Source of the DNA: Paenibacillus sp. FJAT-29882
GTDB lineage: Bacteria > Bacillota > Bacilli > Bacillales > DSM-1321
Direction of reading: 5' to 3'
Length of the DNA stretch: 64,000 nucleotides
Assembly (NCBI RefSeq): GCF_001510645.1
Contig: NZ_LMVB01000001.1
Location: 2,490,981-2,554,980 of the forward strand
Part shown: one piece after another, positions 18,396-27,240 of the stretch
Position numbering within the stretch: position 1 is the first letter of the stretch
How the letters are laid out: each line of letters begins with the position of its first letter
The notes under the pieces: model-generated
Database searches by the model: none
What the model saw: the letters and a program-made list of their open reading frames with translations, nothing else
Told to the model about the DNA's origin: nothing
Translations under genes and position numbers: made by a program

Positions 18396-18608
18396 CTAAA
18401 ATCGCAATGATTATAACCAATCTGTAGTTAAGTATAATGAAGTTGCTGATACATTTGTTGTTACCATTTAATAAGTTACTTCCATTGATACACAAAGGTT
18501 TAAGCTATTCTTTAGTTCAAAAACATTGAGTAATTATTACTTCCCAATATTGTCTTACATTTTTTAAAGTAGTGGTTGTTGTTTGTAAATATAGATAAGT
18601 TTACTTTA

Positions 18609-19268
18609 TTATTTTGCTGATAATTCTATATAAACATTGTCACCTATTTTTTGTGCCGATATCTCATCTAATCTTTTTAATTCTGTACGATTTTTTTTGC
18701 TTAGTAATATAACCTCTATAGTTGTATCACCTTCTGTAGTTTCTAAAGTAAATACACTGAATTTAAAAAATATATTTAAGATAGGATTAATATATAACAA
18801 ATCATTTTTTATATACACATAACCTATAACTATCAATAATATTAACAATGTTCCCACGCCTGAAAAAGTAATAAAACTTAATGTAATGAATGGAAAAATA
18901 TAGACTGTAAAATAATTTGTAATATACTGCGCATTTATATTTTGTACATTAACTATGTCTAAATCATGTTCTAAATTTTCATCTGATGAATGATTGAGCA
19001 TTTGTTTCAAAAGCCAGCACAATCCTATTGTCATTACCATTAAAACCCAAATACTAATTACAATACTGTTATTAGTATCACTAATTAAATTCCACCAATC
19101 TATTATTTTCGTATATTCAAACCCTTTTGATTCACTTATTAGTGCTTGAATCAATTGGAGTATTATTATAACTAATAAAGGGATGTATGATGATGCAAAT
19201 AAAATTATTTTTGATATCTGTGATGAAAAATTAGCTATCCACTCTCTAAATTTTCTCATTTTTATCAC
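18609..19268 (-). CDS. Four-helix membrane protein, KwaA-like (Kiwa defence)
   Basis: A 219-residue membrane protein with four predicted transmembrane segments at about residues 21-43, 68-88, 117-136 and 138-153 and a cytosolic C-terminal tail of about 60 residues. The block YVYIKNDLLYINPILNIFFKF after the last helix resembles the end of the membrane domain of KwaA, the tetrameric membrane sensor of the Kiwa anti-phage system. It begins directly after the stop of the KwaB-like gene (a GTG at 19268, or ATG at 19259), so the two are translationally coupled. In the described Kiwa operons I recall kwaA coming first; here the order is reversed. The call leans on its partner. Confidence 0.55.
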   Translation of the reverse strand: MIKMRKFREWIANFSSQISKIILFASSYIPLLVIIILQLIQALISESKGFEYTKIIDWWNLISDTNNSIVISIWVLMVMTIGLCWLLKQMLNHSSDENLEHDLDIVNVQNINAQYITNYFTVYIFPFITLSFITFSGVGTLLILLIVIGYVYIKNDLLYINPILNIFFKFSVFTLETTEGDTTIEVILLSKKNRTELKRLDEISAQKIGDNVYIELSAK

Positions 19269-20216
19269 TTACCCATCAATTTTTGCTAACGATTTTGTAT
19301 CTACAGCAAAATATTTTCGTTTGTCCAACGCCCCATATACACACGCACCTTTAATCAAAGTTATAATATCTGAAATGGCATTTTTACTTTTATCATAAAC
19401 AATTTTTTTGTTTTCAAATGTTACTTGCAAACTAAATGCATTAATAACCTCATCTACATTATCAATATTTGTTTTAACATTTTGTAAGCGTTCTTCACTA
19501 ATAACTTTTACTAATCTTCTTGTTAAGGTATCACTTTCCTTACAATTCGTAACAAACTCCTCGAAATTTTCAAAAACATCCAATTTATTCAATTGCTCAA
19601 ATGAACTATCTATAAACTGCTTATACAGCTCATTAAAATTAAAGAACGTTTCGAAAGCTGTAGGAGCTAAAACATACATTGTGTTATCAATTTCAAAACA
19701 ATGTACAGCACTATCTATACTAATTATTTCACTAGTTATTCTTTTATAAACATCTCCTTTAAGGTACAAATTCACACCTTTTTCCAAAAGTTTCGGATAA
19801 GAGAATTTTTTATACAATGTAATAGTTTTTTTCTCATTTTCCTTCTGATATATTATCTGAATGCTATAACCCCAGATTTGTTTAAAATTCAGATTTTTAA
19901 TTGGCTCATTATTCTTCAAACTAATAGCTGTCCGTATTTGTTCATAATTATTAATCCCACTAACAGGTAAATGTTCGATTGTATTTTTTTCATGCGCTGT
20001 TGTATTAAACTCTACTAATTCTTTGTCTTTAATTACATGAGTAACTCCATCTGTAATCATATTTACAATGTCTTTAATAATTTCACTTCCAATTGGTACA
20101 TTATATGATAAATAATCATATTCTTTATTTTTTTTAGATATTCTTTCTATATAATCCATTCGTACTTTTTTATAATTGTTTTGTACAACTTCTAACTCTT
20201 TTATTAAATTTCCCAT
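19269..20216 (-). CDS. KwaB-like protein (DUF4868 type, Kiwa defence)
   Basis: A 315-residue soluble protein, the size usual for KwaB. The middle has MYVLAPTAFETFFNFNELYKQ, and the C-terminus has a strand-helix block VTFENKKIVYDKSKNAISDIITLIKG ending KRKYFAVDTKSLAKI. This matches my picture of the DUF4868 fold found in KwaB, the DNA-binding effector that works with KwaA at the membrane against phage. It is the first gene of a two-gene operon; GAGGTG precedes the ATG. I cannot run a profile search, so the family call is moderate. If wrong, it is an unknown soluble partner of a four-helix membrane protein. Confidence 0.6.
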   Translation of the reverse strand: MGNLIKELEVVQNNYKKVRMDYIERISKKNKEYDYLSYNVPIGSEIIKDIVNMITDGVTHVIKDKELVEFNTTAHEKNTIEHLPVSGINNYEQIRTAISLKNNEPIKNLNFKQIWGYSIQIIYQKENEKKTITLYKKFSYPKLLEKGVNLYLKGDVYKRITSEIISIDSAVHCFEIDNTMYVLAPTAFETFFNFNELYKQFIDSSFEQLNKLDVFENFEEFVTNCKESDTLTRRLVKVISEERLQNVKTNIDNVDEVINAFSLQVTFENKKIVYDKSKNAISDIITLIKGACVYGALDKRKYFAVDTKSLAKIDG

Positions 20217-20342
20217 TACTACACCTCATCATAAAATATATTTACTTAAGTCCTTCTCATTTAACAATCAATAACACCTATTGTGTTTTCTTTTATAAAT
20301 ATTTCTTTAAATAACTGCCGTATAATAAAACCTCATCTATTT

Positions 20343-21185
20343 TTAAAGAAGAGATTTCTGATGCTCAAAACAATAGATATTCCCTTTAAATCTTTCATTA
20401 TTAGATATGCAAAAATCTTTAACTTTTACAGATACTCCTATACCACATGTTTTACAAGTTTCCACTTGATTAATAGATCCATCAGAATCCGCTTTGCTAC
20501 TTTTAGCTTTTAATATCTCAACATGCTTCTCCCTTACCTCAAAATCAGTTATGTTTGCATCATGCAATTCATCGAACATTCGTAGTACCTCTTCATCAGA
20601 AAATACTGGTTGCTGATGCTGTAATTTTAATACATTATTTTTCCTAGTTATGTATTCCGATAGCTCTGTATCGTACACAATCAAATCATTAGATTGGATC
20701 TTTCTCAATTCTTCATTTACTTTAAATGTACATCTTTTAGTAAAAGAAACCATTGATATAAATATAGAGGAGTCAACATTCTTAAGGACAGACTGTACAG
20801 CTTGGATGTGACCATAATTCTGATTAAAAGGATTCATCATTGGAAATTTACCATTAATACTCCACTTAGCTCTATTTCTATCTCCGTATATTGTTCCATT
20901 GTAGTTTTTAGTCTCAATAACAAATACAGCATAAGGTGTCAAGATAATATGGTCTATTTGAGAGTAACCTGACTTTGCTTTATCATTAGGAATTAACAAA
21001 TCACTTAGATACATACAGCTTTTAGGTAGTTGATCAAGCTGAATGTTAATTTTATATTCACCAAGTTCACCAATTCTTGTCGGAGTGATATTAGACTTAT
21101 TCTCTTTGGTCTTAACATTGGATAAAGTAGATTCTTCTTTAGGTAACTTTTTCATAGAAAATCTTTTTAGTATTTTGGATATCAT
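20343..21185 (-). CDS. NERD-domain nuclease-related protein with C-terminal zinc motif
   Basis: A 280-residue protein. Residues about 38-160 form a nuclease-related (NERD) domain, a restriction-endonuclease-like fold: GELGE near 39-43, the QIDHIIL aspartate near 78 and ETKNYNGTIYGD with glutamate and lysine near 91-93 are the PD-(D/E)XK-type residues. The C-terminal CKTCG...YCFEH stretch could bind zinc. NERD proteins are linked to DNA processing and appear in defence islands. AAGGAG precedes the ATG. A copy of the element's dyad repeat lies 54-97 bases upstream, so this is probably its own transcription unit, next to the Kiwa-like pair. Confidence 0.8.
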   Translation of the reverse strand: MISKILKRFSMKKLPKEESTLSNVKTKENKSNITPTRIGELGEYKINIQLDQLPKSCMYLSDLLIPNDKAKSGYSQIDHIILTPYAVFVIETKNYNGTIYGDRNRAKWSINGKFPMMNPFNQNYGHIQAVQSVLKNVDSSIFISMVSFTKRCTFKVNEELRKIQSNDLIVYDTELSEYITRKNNVLKLQHQQPVFSDEEVLRMFDELHDANITDFEVREKHVEILKAKSSKADSDGSINQVETCKTCGIGVSVKVKDFCISNNERFKGNIYCFEHQKSLL

Positions 21186-21238
21186 TTTGTTTGTACTCCT
21201 TCTTTCTCGTACAAGACATCAAAGCATCATACTCAATA

Positions 21239-21282
21239 TAGTACACAGTTAAATATATATCTTTATAGAAAACTATATACTA
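21239..21282 (-). repeat. Dyad repeat copy A
   Basis: 44 bases whose ends are inverted (TAGTACAC on the plus strand left, TATACTA right). The minus-strand reading contains AGTTTTCTATAAAGATA and is upstream of the NERD gene. Related copies are at 25737, 31691, 32687 and 36497. Confidence 0.7.
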
Positions 21283-21295
21283 TTAAAAAACACTC

Positions 21296-21721
21296 TTACA
21301 CACATCTCCACTTACTGTACTTTGGAGTCAATAAGAATGCTAAGAGATGTTCAACTATTTCTCTTTCCTCTTTTTCCTCGATCTCTAACCAGTGAATATT
21401 AACAATTCCTGGATTATCCTGAAAAAATGCTATTCTATTGTTTAAGTTACTTTTACTGAGTTTTTTATAATGACTTATTAACCTCTTTTTAATTGGACTA
21501 CCTTTCCCTACATATAGCACTTCGTTTTTGTCGTTAATATATACATATACGCCCTCTTTATTAGTAACATGAGCTTCTATCTTCTTTATATTATTTTGTG
21601 ATTCTGCATCATTTTTTGGCTTACTCTGATTAAATTCAAACGAACTCCATGAGCCAGTTTCCAATGGGAAATATCCCTTTTTTGTTAACAATTTTTCAAT
21701 GTCAACTTTCAAAGCTATCAC
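21296..21721 (-). CDS. GIY-YIG nuclease-domain protein
   Basis: A 141-residue protein whose C-terminal part (about 55-141) is a GIY-YIG domain: GVYVYINDKNEVLYVGKGS holds the two tyrosine motifs, R80 follows in KKRLISHYKK and an acidic EEREIVEH helix supplies the metal-binding glutamate. It would cut DNA. The first 50 residues match nothing I know. The GTG at 21721 has AGGA too close; a TTG at 21712 has better spacing. Its start overlaps the 3' end of an HNH remnant. It could be a free-standing homing-type nuclease or a cargo effector. Confidence 0.8.
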   Translation of the reverse strand: MIALKVDIEKLLTKKGYFPLETGSWSSFEFNQSKPKNDAESQNNIKKIEAHVTNKEGVYVYINDKNEVLYVGKGSPIKKRLISHYKKLSKSNLNNRIAFFQDNPGIVNIHWLEIEEKEEREIVEHLLAFLLTPKYSKWRCV

Positions 21722-21866
21722 TTCCTAACGACAATAATTCTCTCAACTCTTCAATAGTTAACACATTATCTTTTCTTCTATGTATTATGCGGTGGCAATT
21801 CGAACAAACAGGGACTAGATCAGTTTCAGGATTTATAATCACTTCTTCTTTTATAGTACTGAGTGA
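21702..21866 (-). pseudogene. HNH endonuclease, C-terminal fragment
   Basis: An open frame without a start reads NPETDLVPVCSNCHRIIHRR then KDNVLTIEELRELL. This is the end of an HNH nuclease (CxxCHxxIH) as seen in restriction-type HNH proteins. An in-frame stop at 21867-21869 and no upstream HNH half show it is truncated. It overlaps the GIY-YIG gene start, so that gene probably replaced or interrupted it. Confidence 0.7.
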
Positions 21867-21893
21867 TTAGAGCTTTCCATTCCAATCCCCCCT

Positions 21894-22937
21894 CTATAAT
21901 GTATTAAATTTTTGATAATCTCTTTTCTTATCCTCCGCTGTCTTTGAATCTATAAATCTATTTTTAGTTACAATTAACTTTAGATTATCTACATATTTAT
22001 CAAATTTTGGTTTGGGTAATGTTTTATTTCCTTGAATTTGATAATCTCTTTTTAGTAAAAGTTGCTTTGGTTTCATATTTTTATAAAACTCAAAGTACTC
22101 ATACTCTGGATTTACACTTCCGTGATGATTAATTTTTATTGTAATCTCATGATTTAGTAATTCACTTTGTTTAACCAACATTCCCTCTATTTCCTGTAAC
22201 TGTTTTTTAGTTGCGTCTCCAGTGAAAAAAGTAGAACCAATTCGGCAAACAATACTCATTTCATTCCTTAACTTCTTTAAAATTTCTTTTTCAATTACAT
22301 TCCACATAGCTGAATAATCAGTTTTACTTAAATTATAATGTTTTTTATTTAACAATTTACCAATACGTAAATTCTTAATGAGTTTATGAGTTTTAATAGC
22401 CTTGAACCAAGGTTGTGTAGAGTAAGTGTGGGAACTCACTTTTGAAATAAAATCATTAATCAATTTAGTATTCTCATTTGATGAGGTCGTAGGATAAGTT
22501 TGAAATTCATTCAAACCTGTTCCCTTAAAAGGAATATTCCAAGGATACATTATTCCCATTGGTTCTTTTACAGCATAAACCCTGAATGCATCATCTTCAG
22601 ATAACTCAATTATTCTATATGGACCTTCAAACAAATGTGGTAATCTTAAATTTATCGGATTAAAAGTATATCGAAATTTCTCTAATATATAAACCAAAGG
22701 TGATAAAACAATAATTTCTGGTTCTATTTCTTCAATTATTATATTTGCTAAACCAATGTGGTCTTCATCTCCATGAGAAATTACAAAACAATTTAAACCA
22801 TTAAACAAACTCTTATGTTTCTCTATTTTCTTTTTTCCTTTTTTAGACTTTCCTGCATCAACTAGGTACTGATATGTTTCTTTTATCCAAAATGATTCAG
22901 ACCTTGAAGCATAATTGGTCATTATTCCCCATCCCAT
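21894..22937 (-). CDS. Metallo-beta-lactamase-fold hydrolase, ComEC/Rec2-like
   Basis: A 347-residue protein with the MBL metal motifs: LVDAG near residue 25, SHGDEDHIG (HxDxDH, residues 55-60), FFTGDA near 240 and INHHGS near 270. This set resembles the ComEC-type MBL domain, which includes nucleases and phosphodiesterases. There is no membrane segment, so it is soluble. GGGGGAG precedes the ATG. It is the third cargo gene in a run; the HEPN/zinc-ribbon gene ends 75 bases upstream on the same strand, so the pair is likely co-transcribed. I know no described defence system with exactly this pair. Confidence 0.8.
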   Translation of the reverse strand: MGWGIMTNYASRSESFWIKETYQYLVDAGKSKKGKKKIEKHKSLFNGLNCFVISHGDEDHIGLANIIIEEIEPEIIVLSPLVYILEKFRYTFNPINLRLPHLFEGPYRIIELSEDDAFRVYAVKEPMGIMYPWNIPFKGTGLNEFQTYPTTSSNENTKLINDFISKVSSHTYSTQPWFKAIKTHKLIKNLRIGKLLNKKHYNLSKTDYSAMWNVIEKEILKKLRNEMSIVCRIGSTFFTGDATKKQLQEIEGMLVKQSELLNHEITIKINHHGSVNPEYEYFEFYKNMKPKQLLLKRDYQIQGNKTLPKPKFDKYVDNLKLIVTKNRFIDSKTAEDKKRDYQKFNTL

Positions 22938-23011
22938 CTTTCCAACTCCCCCACGCTTGATAAAAAAGCAAATTCATACTTTAATAAAGTAAACTAGCCT
23001 ATTTATTTTAA

Positions 23012-24733
23012 TTACTGCCCTTCAATATAGTCGTTACAACTATCACAGAAGCCATGGCTTCCTTCCCAGCTTTGGTTATAATAACTTTCACATCTAATAC
23101 AAGTCTCTAAATCATGTACATGACCGCAATTTCCACACTTTCCAACTTCTAGAATAGAATCATTAATACTAACATACTCTTCGCCACACTCTTCACAAGC
23201 AAAATCTGCTACAGGATTATTCCCTCCATCTTTTATAGCCTCATAAAGCGCACTATCCATTTCTTCCTTGATATTAGGAAAGCATTCATCAATTGAAAGT
23301 AGTACTTCACTTTCAAAATCATTTAATCCTTCTATAGAAAAATCATTATATGTTACTGGTAAATAATACCCAAGATCCTTATCGAACTCCGCTCCCCCAT
23401 TACTATAAGTTAGAGTACACGAACCTTCTTCTTGGTCATCTACAAATAATTTTAAATGAAATTCACTGTTAGCTCCTGACTCTTCGTCTATATCTCCTAT
23501 TGAAATAATTTTTAGTTCTGTATCATTTATTTTACTATTTACACGCAGGAGTTCTTGTTCTTCTTTATCTAAAATTAATTCTTCTGTATAAACTTCTATG
23601 TCACTCCTGAAATAAATAGAATCTGCTATACCTTCTATTAAAGAAGAGATTTTCTCTTGGAATTTTCCGAAAATTGCTTCCTTAACTAAAATTGAAACCC
23701 CAGCTTCCTCCTCTATTATTTGTAACTGATACAACCTTTCTCTTTCTTTTTCTTGCTCTTCTTCAATAGCGATAATTTCCAAATGTTCCTCTTCATCAGA
23801 TAATTCACTTTCAAAAAGTTTTCTAGCTTCTTTTATGTTCTCTTTAATATTTTTTATGCTTTCTTTTATCTTTTCATATGCTTCTAAATCTATTAATTTA
23901 TTGTGAGCTATATGATTTCGATTTTTACAAAAACGTTTCCATTCTTCTATAAATACTTTTGGAAAATAATCACTAAATACTTCACTCCATAAATCTAATT
24001 TTACTTCCATTTCATTTTTAATTTTATTGATAAAACTTTTGTAATTTGATACTGTATTTACCACCTCACCGCTTTCCTTTATTGCGTCCAACATTACTTC
24101 TATTTCAGTGCTATTAGAGATAGACAAACGCTTAATTTTATGTGTCATAATTATCAAAAGGTCGTCAGTATCAATAGCTATTAATTTATCACTTACATTG
24201 GTAAATGAAGGTGATACAGCTTTATATTCTCTTTGTCTTTTGTTATATTTATCTTTTAAAGGAAAAGGAACATAACTTTCCCACCAGTCAACTCCAAAAT
24301 TTCTAATCATTACTACATTAATGAATTGTCTTAATAGATTTTCAACTCTATAAATTTTTCCATAAAGATCTTCTGCAAACTTTGTTGATTGTTCATCAAT
24401 AATCCAAACACATTCTTCCCAGTCTCTTCGAAATTGGTTTTTTATTAATAATTTCAAATCATATATCTTCATATCAAATATTGATTCATCTACTTTTTGT
24501 GGCTCTAACTTTACAGCCAAATGTTTTATCTTGTTATATGTATTCATTTGAAGTTCTAAAAAATACCTAATATCATCTTTAATCATGATACTTACTTTCC
24601 ATTCCCTATCATTTTTTTCAAAGATACTAATATCCTTTATTTGAGGACTATGAAGACATAAATTTGATAACGATTTTTCTATATATTCTTCACTTAATTC
24701 ATCTTTCGGCTTGACCATTAGAAAATGTATCAT
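23012..24733 (-). CDS. Large protein with HEPN-like RNase motif and C-terminal zinc ribbons
   Basis: A 573-residue protein of no family I can name with certainty. A central helical region contains LYGKIYRVENLLRQFINVVM (about 123-142) and, near residue 272, RNHIAHNKL, which fits the Rx4-6H motif of HEPN RNases. A charged, coiled-coil-like stretch follows (about 290-350). The last 60 residues hold four CxxC pairs (CEEC, CGNC, CIRC, CDSC), forming two zinc ribbons. The ATG at 24733 follows AAAGGAG; the longer frame from 24754 has no site. HEPN proteins often act as toxin-like RNases in abortive infection. The adjacent MBL-fold gene suggests a two-part module. Confidence 0.65.
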   Translation of the reverse strand: MIHFLMVKPKDELSEEYIEKSLSNLCLHSPQIKDISIFEKNDREWKVSIMIKDDIRYFLELQMNTYNKIKHLAVKLEPQKVDESIFDMKIYDLKLLIKNQFRRDWEECVWIIDEQSTKFAEDLYGKIYRVENLLRQFINVVMIRNFGVDWWESYVPFPLKDKYNKRQREYKAVSPSFTNVSDKLIAIDTDDLLIIMTHKIKRLSISNSTEIEVMLDAIKESGEVVNTVSNYKSFINKIKNEMEVKLDLWSEVFSDYFPKVFIEEWKRFCKNRNHIAHNKLIDLEAYEKIKESIKNIKENIKEARKLFESELSDEEEHLEIIAIEEEQEKERERLYQLQIIEEEAGVSILVKEAIFGKFQEKISSLIEGIADSIYFRSDIEVYTEELILDKEEQELLRVNSKINDTELKIISIGDIDEESGANSEFHLKLFVDDQEEGSCTLTYSNGGAEFDKDLGYYLPVTYNDFSIEGLNDFESEVLLSIDECFPNIKEEMDSALYEAIKDGGNNPVADFACEECGEEYVSINDSILEVGKCGNCGHVHDLETCIRCESYYNQSWEGSHGFCDSCNDYIEGQ

Positions 24734-24919
24734 GGTAATTCTCCTTTTCAACAACAGTAAAATTTACTTGTCATTACACTTAATCTTGGTTCAAGTTTCC
24801 CCATTACGCACTAATTGGCGAGCTTTCAAATTTAATCGTATCCTAGAAAAATCCCCCTATAATGAAAATTAATGCATAGTAATACGACCTATTGCTTTTA
24901 GAATTTATCTCCATCTTAC

Positions 24920-25675
24920 TTATATTTTAGCGACTCGAAATCTAAAACCTTCAGTAAATAATTTCTCACTTGTCATATGGATAGTGATATCACGAATATC
25001 TCCAATACCATAAGTTGTGTAATCAGTTATTTGAGTGTCTAATACCATCCTATATTCTTTTTGATGTTTAAAATTAATCTCATCTTTCCAAAACAAGACA
25101 TTCACTTCATTTTCTTTATAAGAAGTCAATCTTCTCATGCTCATTTTTGAAAAATCATCATATTGAACAAAACCATATATAACTACTATTCCTTGTTCCT
25201 GCATTCTTTGAATAACTTTTTCTAAAAAGCTCGCATGTATTATCAAAACATGCTTTCCAAATTCCTTTTGTAATAAAATTTTATCTTCTTCATCAAAAAC
25301 AGTTCTTACATAATAAGATTCGTCATCTTCTCTAAATACCTCAAGATCGTCACCACTTAATCCGTAAAGACTAAATACAGGTAATTGCGAAATTACATCA
25401 CTGCTAAAGGTTACTTGTTCAGCTATACCTTCAAGAAAAAGATCCTCCGTATCGGAATGATAAATATTAACTTTTTCTGGAATAACAACTACTGAAGCTT
25501 CATTTTTATCTCCTATGCCTTTTTCACCTTGTTTTCGCTCATATTCTCTGTAAATCTTTCCAGTTCCACATCTTAAATTTCCACATTGAAGGGAGTCTAT
25601 ATGGTCTTTTTCAGCCATGAATTTTAAAAAAAGAAACTGATTTTTATACAAAGAGTTATATTTAGACAATCTCAT
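24920..25675 (-). CDS. Unknown cargo protein
   Basis: A 251-residue soluble protein. The N-terminal region reads FLKFMAEKDHIDSLQCGNLR then CGTGKIYREYERKQGEKGIGDKNE, and the C-terminal part has FKHQKEYRMVL, a pattern reminiscent of DUF2971-like mobile-element proteins (substrate-like 'EYR' motif). I do not assign a function. ATG at 25675 follows AGAGGA by about nine bases. A dyad repeat (25737-25783) lies upstream and 186 bases of AT-rich DNA separate it from the HEPN gene, so it could start the run that continues to the MBL gene. Confidence 0.6.
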   Translation of the reverse strand: MRLSKYNSLYKNQFLFLKFMAEKDHIDSLQCGNLRCGTGKIYREYERKQGEKGIGDKNEASVVVIPEKVNIYHSDTEDLFLEGIAEQVTFSSDVISQLPVFSLYGLSGDDLEVFREDDESYYVRTVFDEEDKILLQKEFGKHVLIIHASFLEKVIQRMQEQGIVVIYGFVQYDDFSKMSMRRLTSYKENEVNVLFWKDEINFKHQKEYRMVLDTQITDYTTYGIGDIRDITIHMTSEKLFTEGFRFRVAKI

Positions 25676-25736
25676 TTCAATCAATCCTCTTATCTAAATT
25701 CATTCAACAAACTTCACACTATTTGCTATTACAAAA

Positions 25737-25783
25737 TAGTACACAATTCCCTAACCAATATATTAATAGAAAACCATGTACTA
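25737..25783 (-). repeat. Dyad repeat copy B
   Basis: 47 bases with ends TAGTACAC and TGTACTA. The minus-strand reading carries GGTTTTCTATTAA. It is 62 bases upstream of the unknown cargo gene, like copy A upstream of the NERD gene. Confidence 0.7.
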
Positions 25784-25813
25784 TTAAAACAGTAGCGACG
25801 ACATGCTATTTAA

Positions 25814-26011
25814 TTAAAACATCCTATCTCCCAGATAAACAACTGCATATAGAAAGGAGACTGCTCCAATAAGACTAATTAAAGGTCTTATTAACTTATT
25901 TGGCAGACCCAATAGCTGTAACAATTTCCCTAAGATTAGCACACCTATCAGAACTCCAAATACAGATACACCAAGTATCAGCGCCATTTTGTTTATTGGA
26001 CTATTTTTCAT
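25814..26011 (-). CDS. Small two-helix membrane protein
   Basis: A 65-residue peptide with two hydrophobic helices (about 9-34 and 40-60) and a basic loop between them. No ribosome site is clear before either ATG (26011 or 25987), so expression is uncertain. It lies between two cargo genes and may be a toxin-like or accessory membrane protein, or a fragment of a larger one. Confidence 0.4.
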   Translation of the reverse strand: MKNSPINKMALILGVSVFGVLIGVLILGKLLQLLGLPNKLIRPLISLIGAVSFLYAVVYLGDRMF

Positions 26012-26099
26012 ATGAAGAATTGGCGAATAATAAGAAGCACATCCTTTAAAGATTTACCCTTTTACTCATATTAAGTTTTTTACATATTAAAGTAATACA

Positions 26100-27014
26100 T
26101 TATTCGATAATAGGTTTTCCATACAATAAATAGTTAAGAAGGCGAAAATCTTCTCTACTACTATTGTAAAATATAACATTAGCATACTTATCAAATTTTA
26201 ATTCTTTAATGAGTTCTTTCTTATTGGAATGTAGGCATATATCAAATAATACTAAATTAATTCCTTCGCTCGTTATTTCCTTATATAAGTAGTCTGAATA
26301 GAATTTAAATTCCCATTCATCCATGAAATTTTTATAATGATATATAACTTGCAAACTACGTTCAATTATATTAAAGAATGTATTAAAGTAACTAAGTCTA
26401 TAAATTCCACTTTCATCTATAGCATTAGACAAAAGATTCTTATATAGATCATAATATCCTTCTATAGAATTCTGCTTTTTTTGAGCATGCAATTTGTCAA
26501 ATGACTTTCCTAACTCCTCAGACCTTTTATCATTGATGTTTCCCATAATTTGTGTCATTATTTCTTCAAATGTCATAGGTTCAGTATAGCTATCAATATT
26601 TTGGTTAAAAGATTTTGTTATTTCTTTATTTGCATTTCTCAACTCATTGATTTGGATAAAGAAAGAATTTTCAAATCTTTGCATCTTATTAGTTTTACTT
26701 TGATCTTGTAAAGCTTCTGTTGTACTTTTTACTTCTTGTTGAAGTAAAGTGAATTCACTTTTCTGTACCTCAAGTTGCTCTCTTTGTAGATTATTAGTTT
26801 TGTATATATACAGAATCGTAATAGAAGTCAAGAAAGGAATTGTTGACCCGCCAATAAAATCCCCGTAGGTACCAACGTTGTCGAATGACATACGAAGAAA
26901 ATATACCGTAAATAAACCAAAGAATGGAGATACCATAGCAAATATTAAAAAAGGCAGTACTAAGTCATCGTAATTGAATTTAGCTGTTTGATTATTTTTT
27001 ATACCATTATACAT
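26100..27014 (-). CDS. AbiC-like phage abortive-infection membrane protein
   Basis: A 304-residue protein with two N-terminal transmembrane helices (about 18-40 and 57-71), a coiled coil (75-110) and a helical cytosolic domain starting RFENSFFIQINELRN near 113 and containing YFNTFFNIIERSLQVIYHY near 205. This layout is that of the putative phage abortive infection family (putAbiC), related to lactococcal AbiC. Such proteins are thought to sense infection at the membrane and kill the cell. AGAGGTG precedes the ATG. It is a single gene, divergent from the lipoprotein gene. Confidence 0.75.
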   Translation of the reverse strand: MYNGIKNNQTAKFNYDDLVLPFLIFAMVSPFFGLFTVYFLRMSFDNVGTYGDFIGGSTIPFLTSITILYIYKTNNLQREQLEVQKSEFTLLQQEVKSTTEALQDQSKTNKMQRFENSFFIQINELRNANKEITKSFNQNIDSYTEPMTFEEIMTQIMGNINDKRSEELGKSFDKLHAQKKQNSIEGYYDLYKNLLSNAIDESGIYRLSYFNTFFNIIERSLQVIYHYKNFMDEWEFKFYSDYLYKEITSEGINLVLFDICLHSNKKELIKELKFDKYANVIFYNSSREDFRLLNYLLYGKPIIE

Positions 27015-27240
27015 ATTACACCTCTAATAATAAAATTTTCCAATAAATATATAATAGCAGATAAATATTAAATTAGTTATTATTCTACGACGAACAACAT
27101 TACTGGTCTGTTATGATTTTTTTGATTCTAAACCCTATAAAATTGTGATCTTAAAGAAATATCCTTGTTCATGGTAAACTATGGTAACAAATATATTAAC
27201 AAAAAAAGAATAACCTATTATCAAAAAAAGGGGTTGTAAT

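Larger units (their letters stand above)
18004..18608. other. Gene-poor stretch with terminator and coding remnants
   Basis: Between integrase and the Kiwa-like operon. It holds a strong minus-strand terminator (18111-18133), a short orphan reading frame (18273-18395), and on the plus strand around 18405-18465 a protein-like but start-less frame (NDYNQSVVKYNEVADTFV). It is probably a scar of lost genes. Confidence 0.5.
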
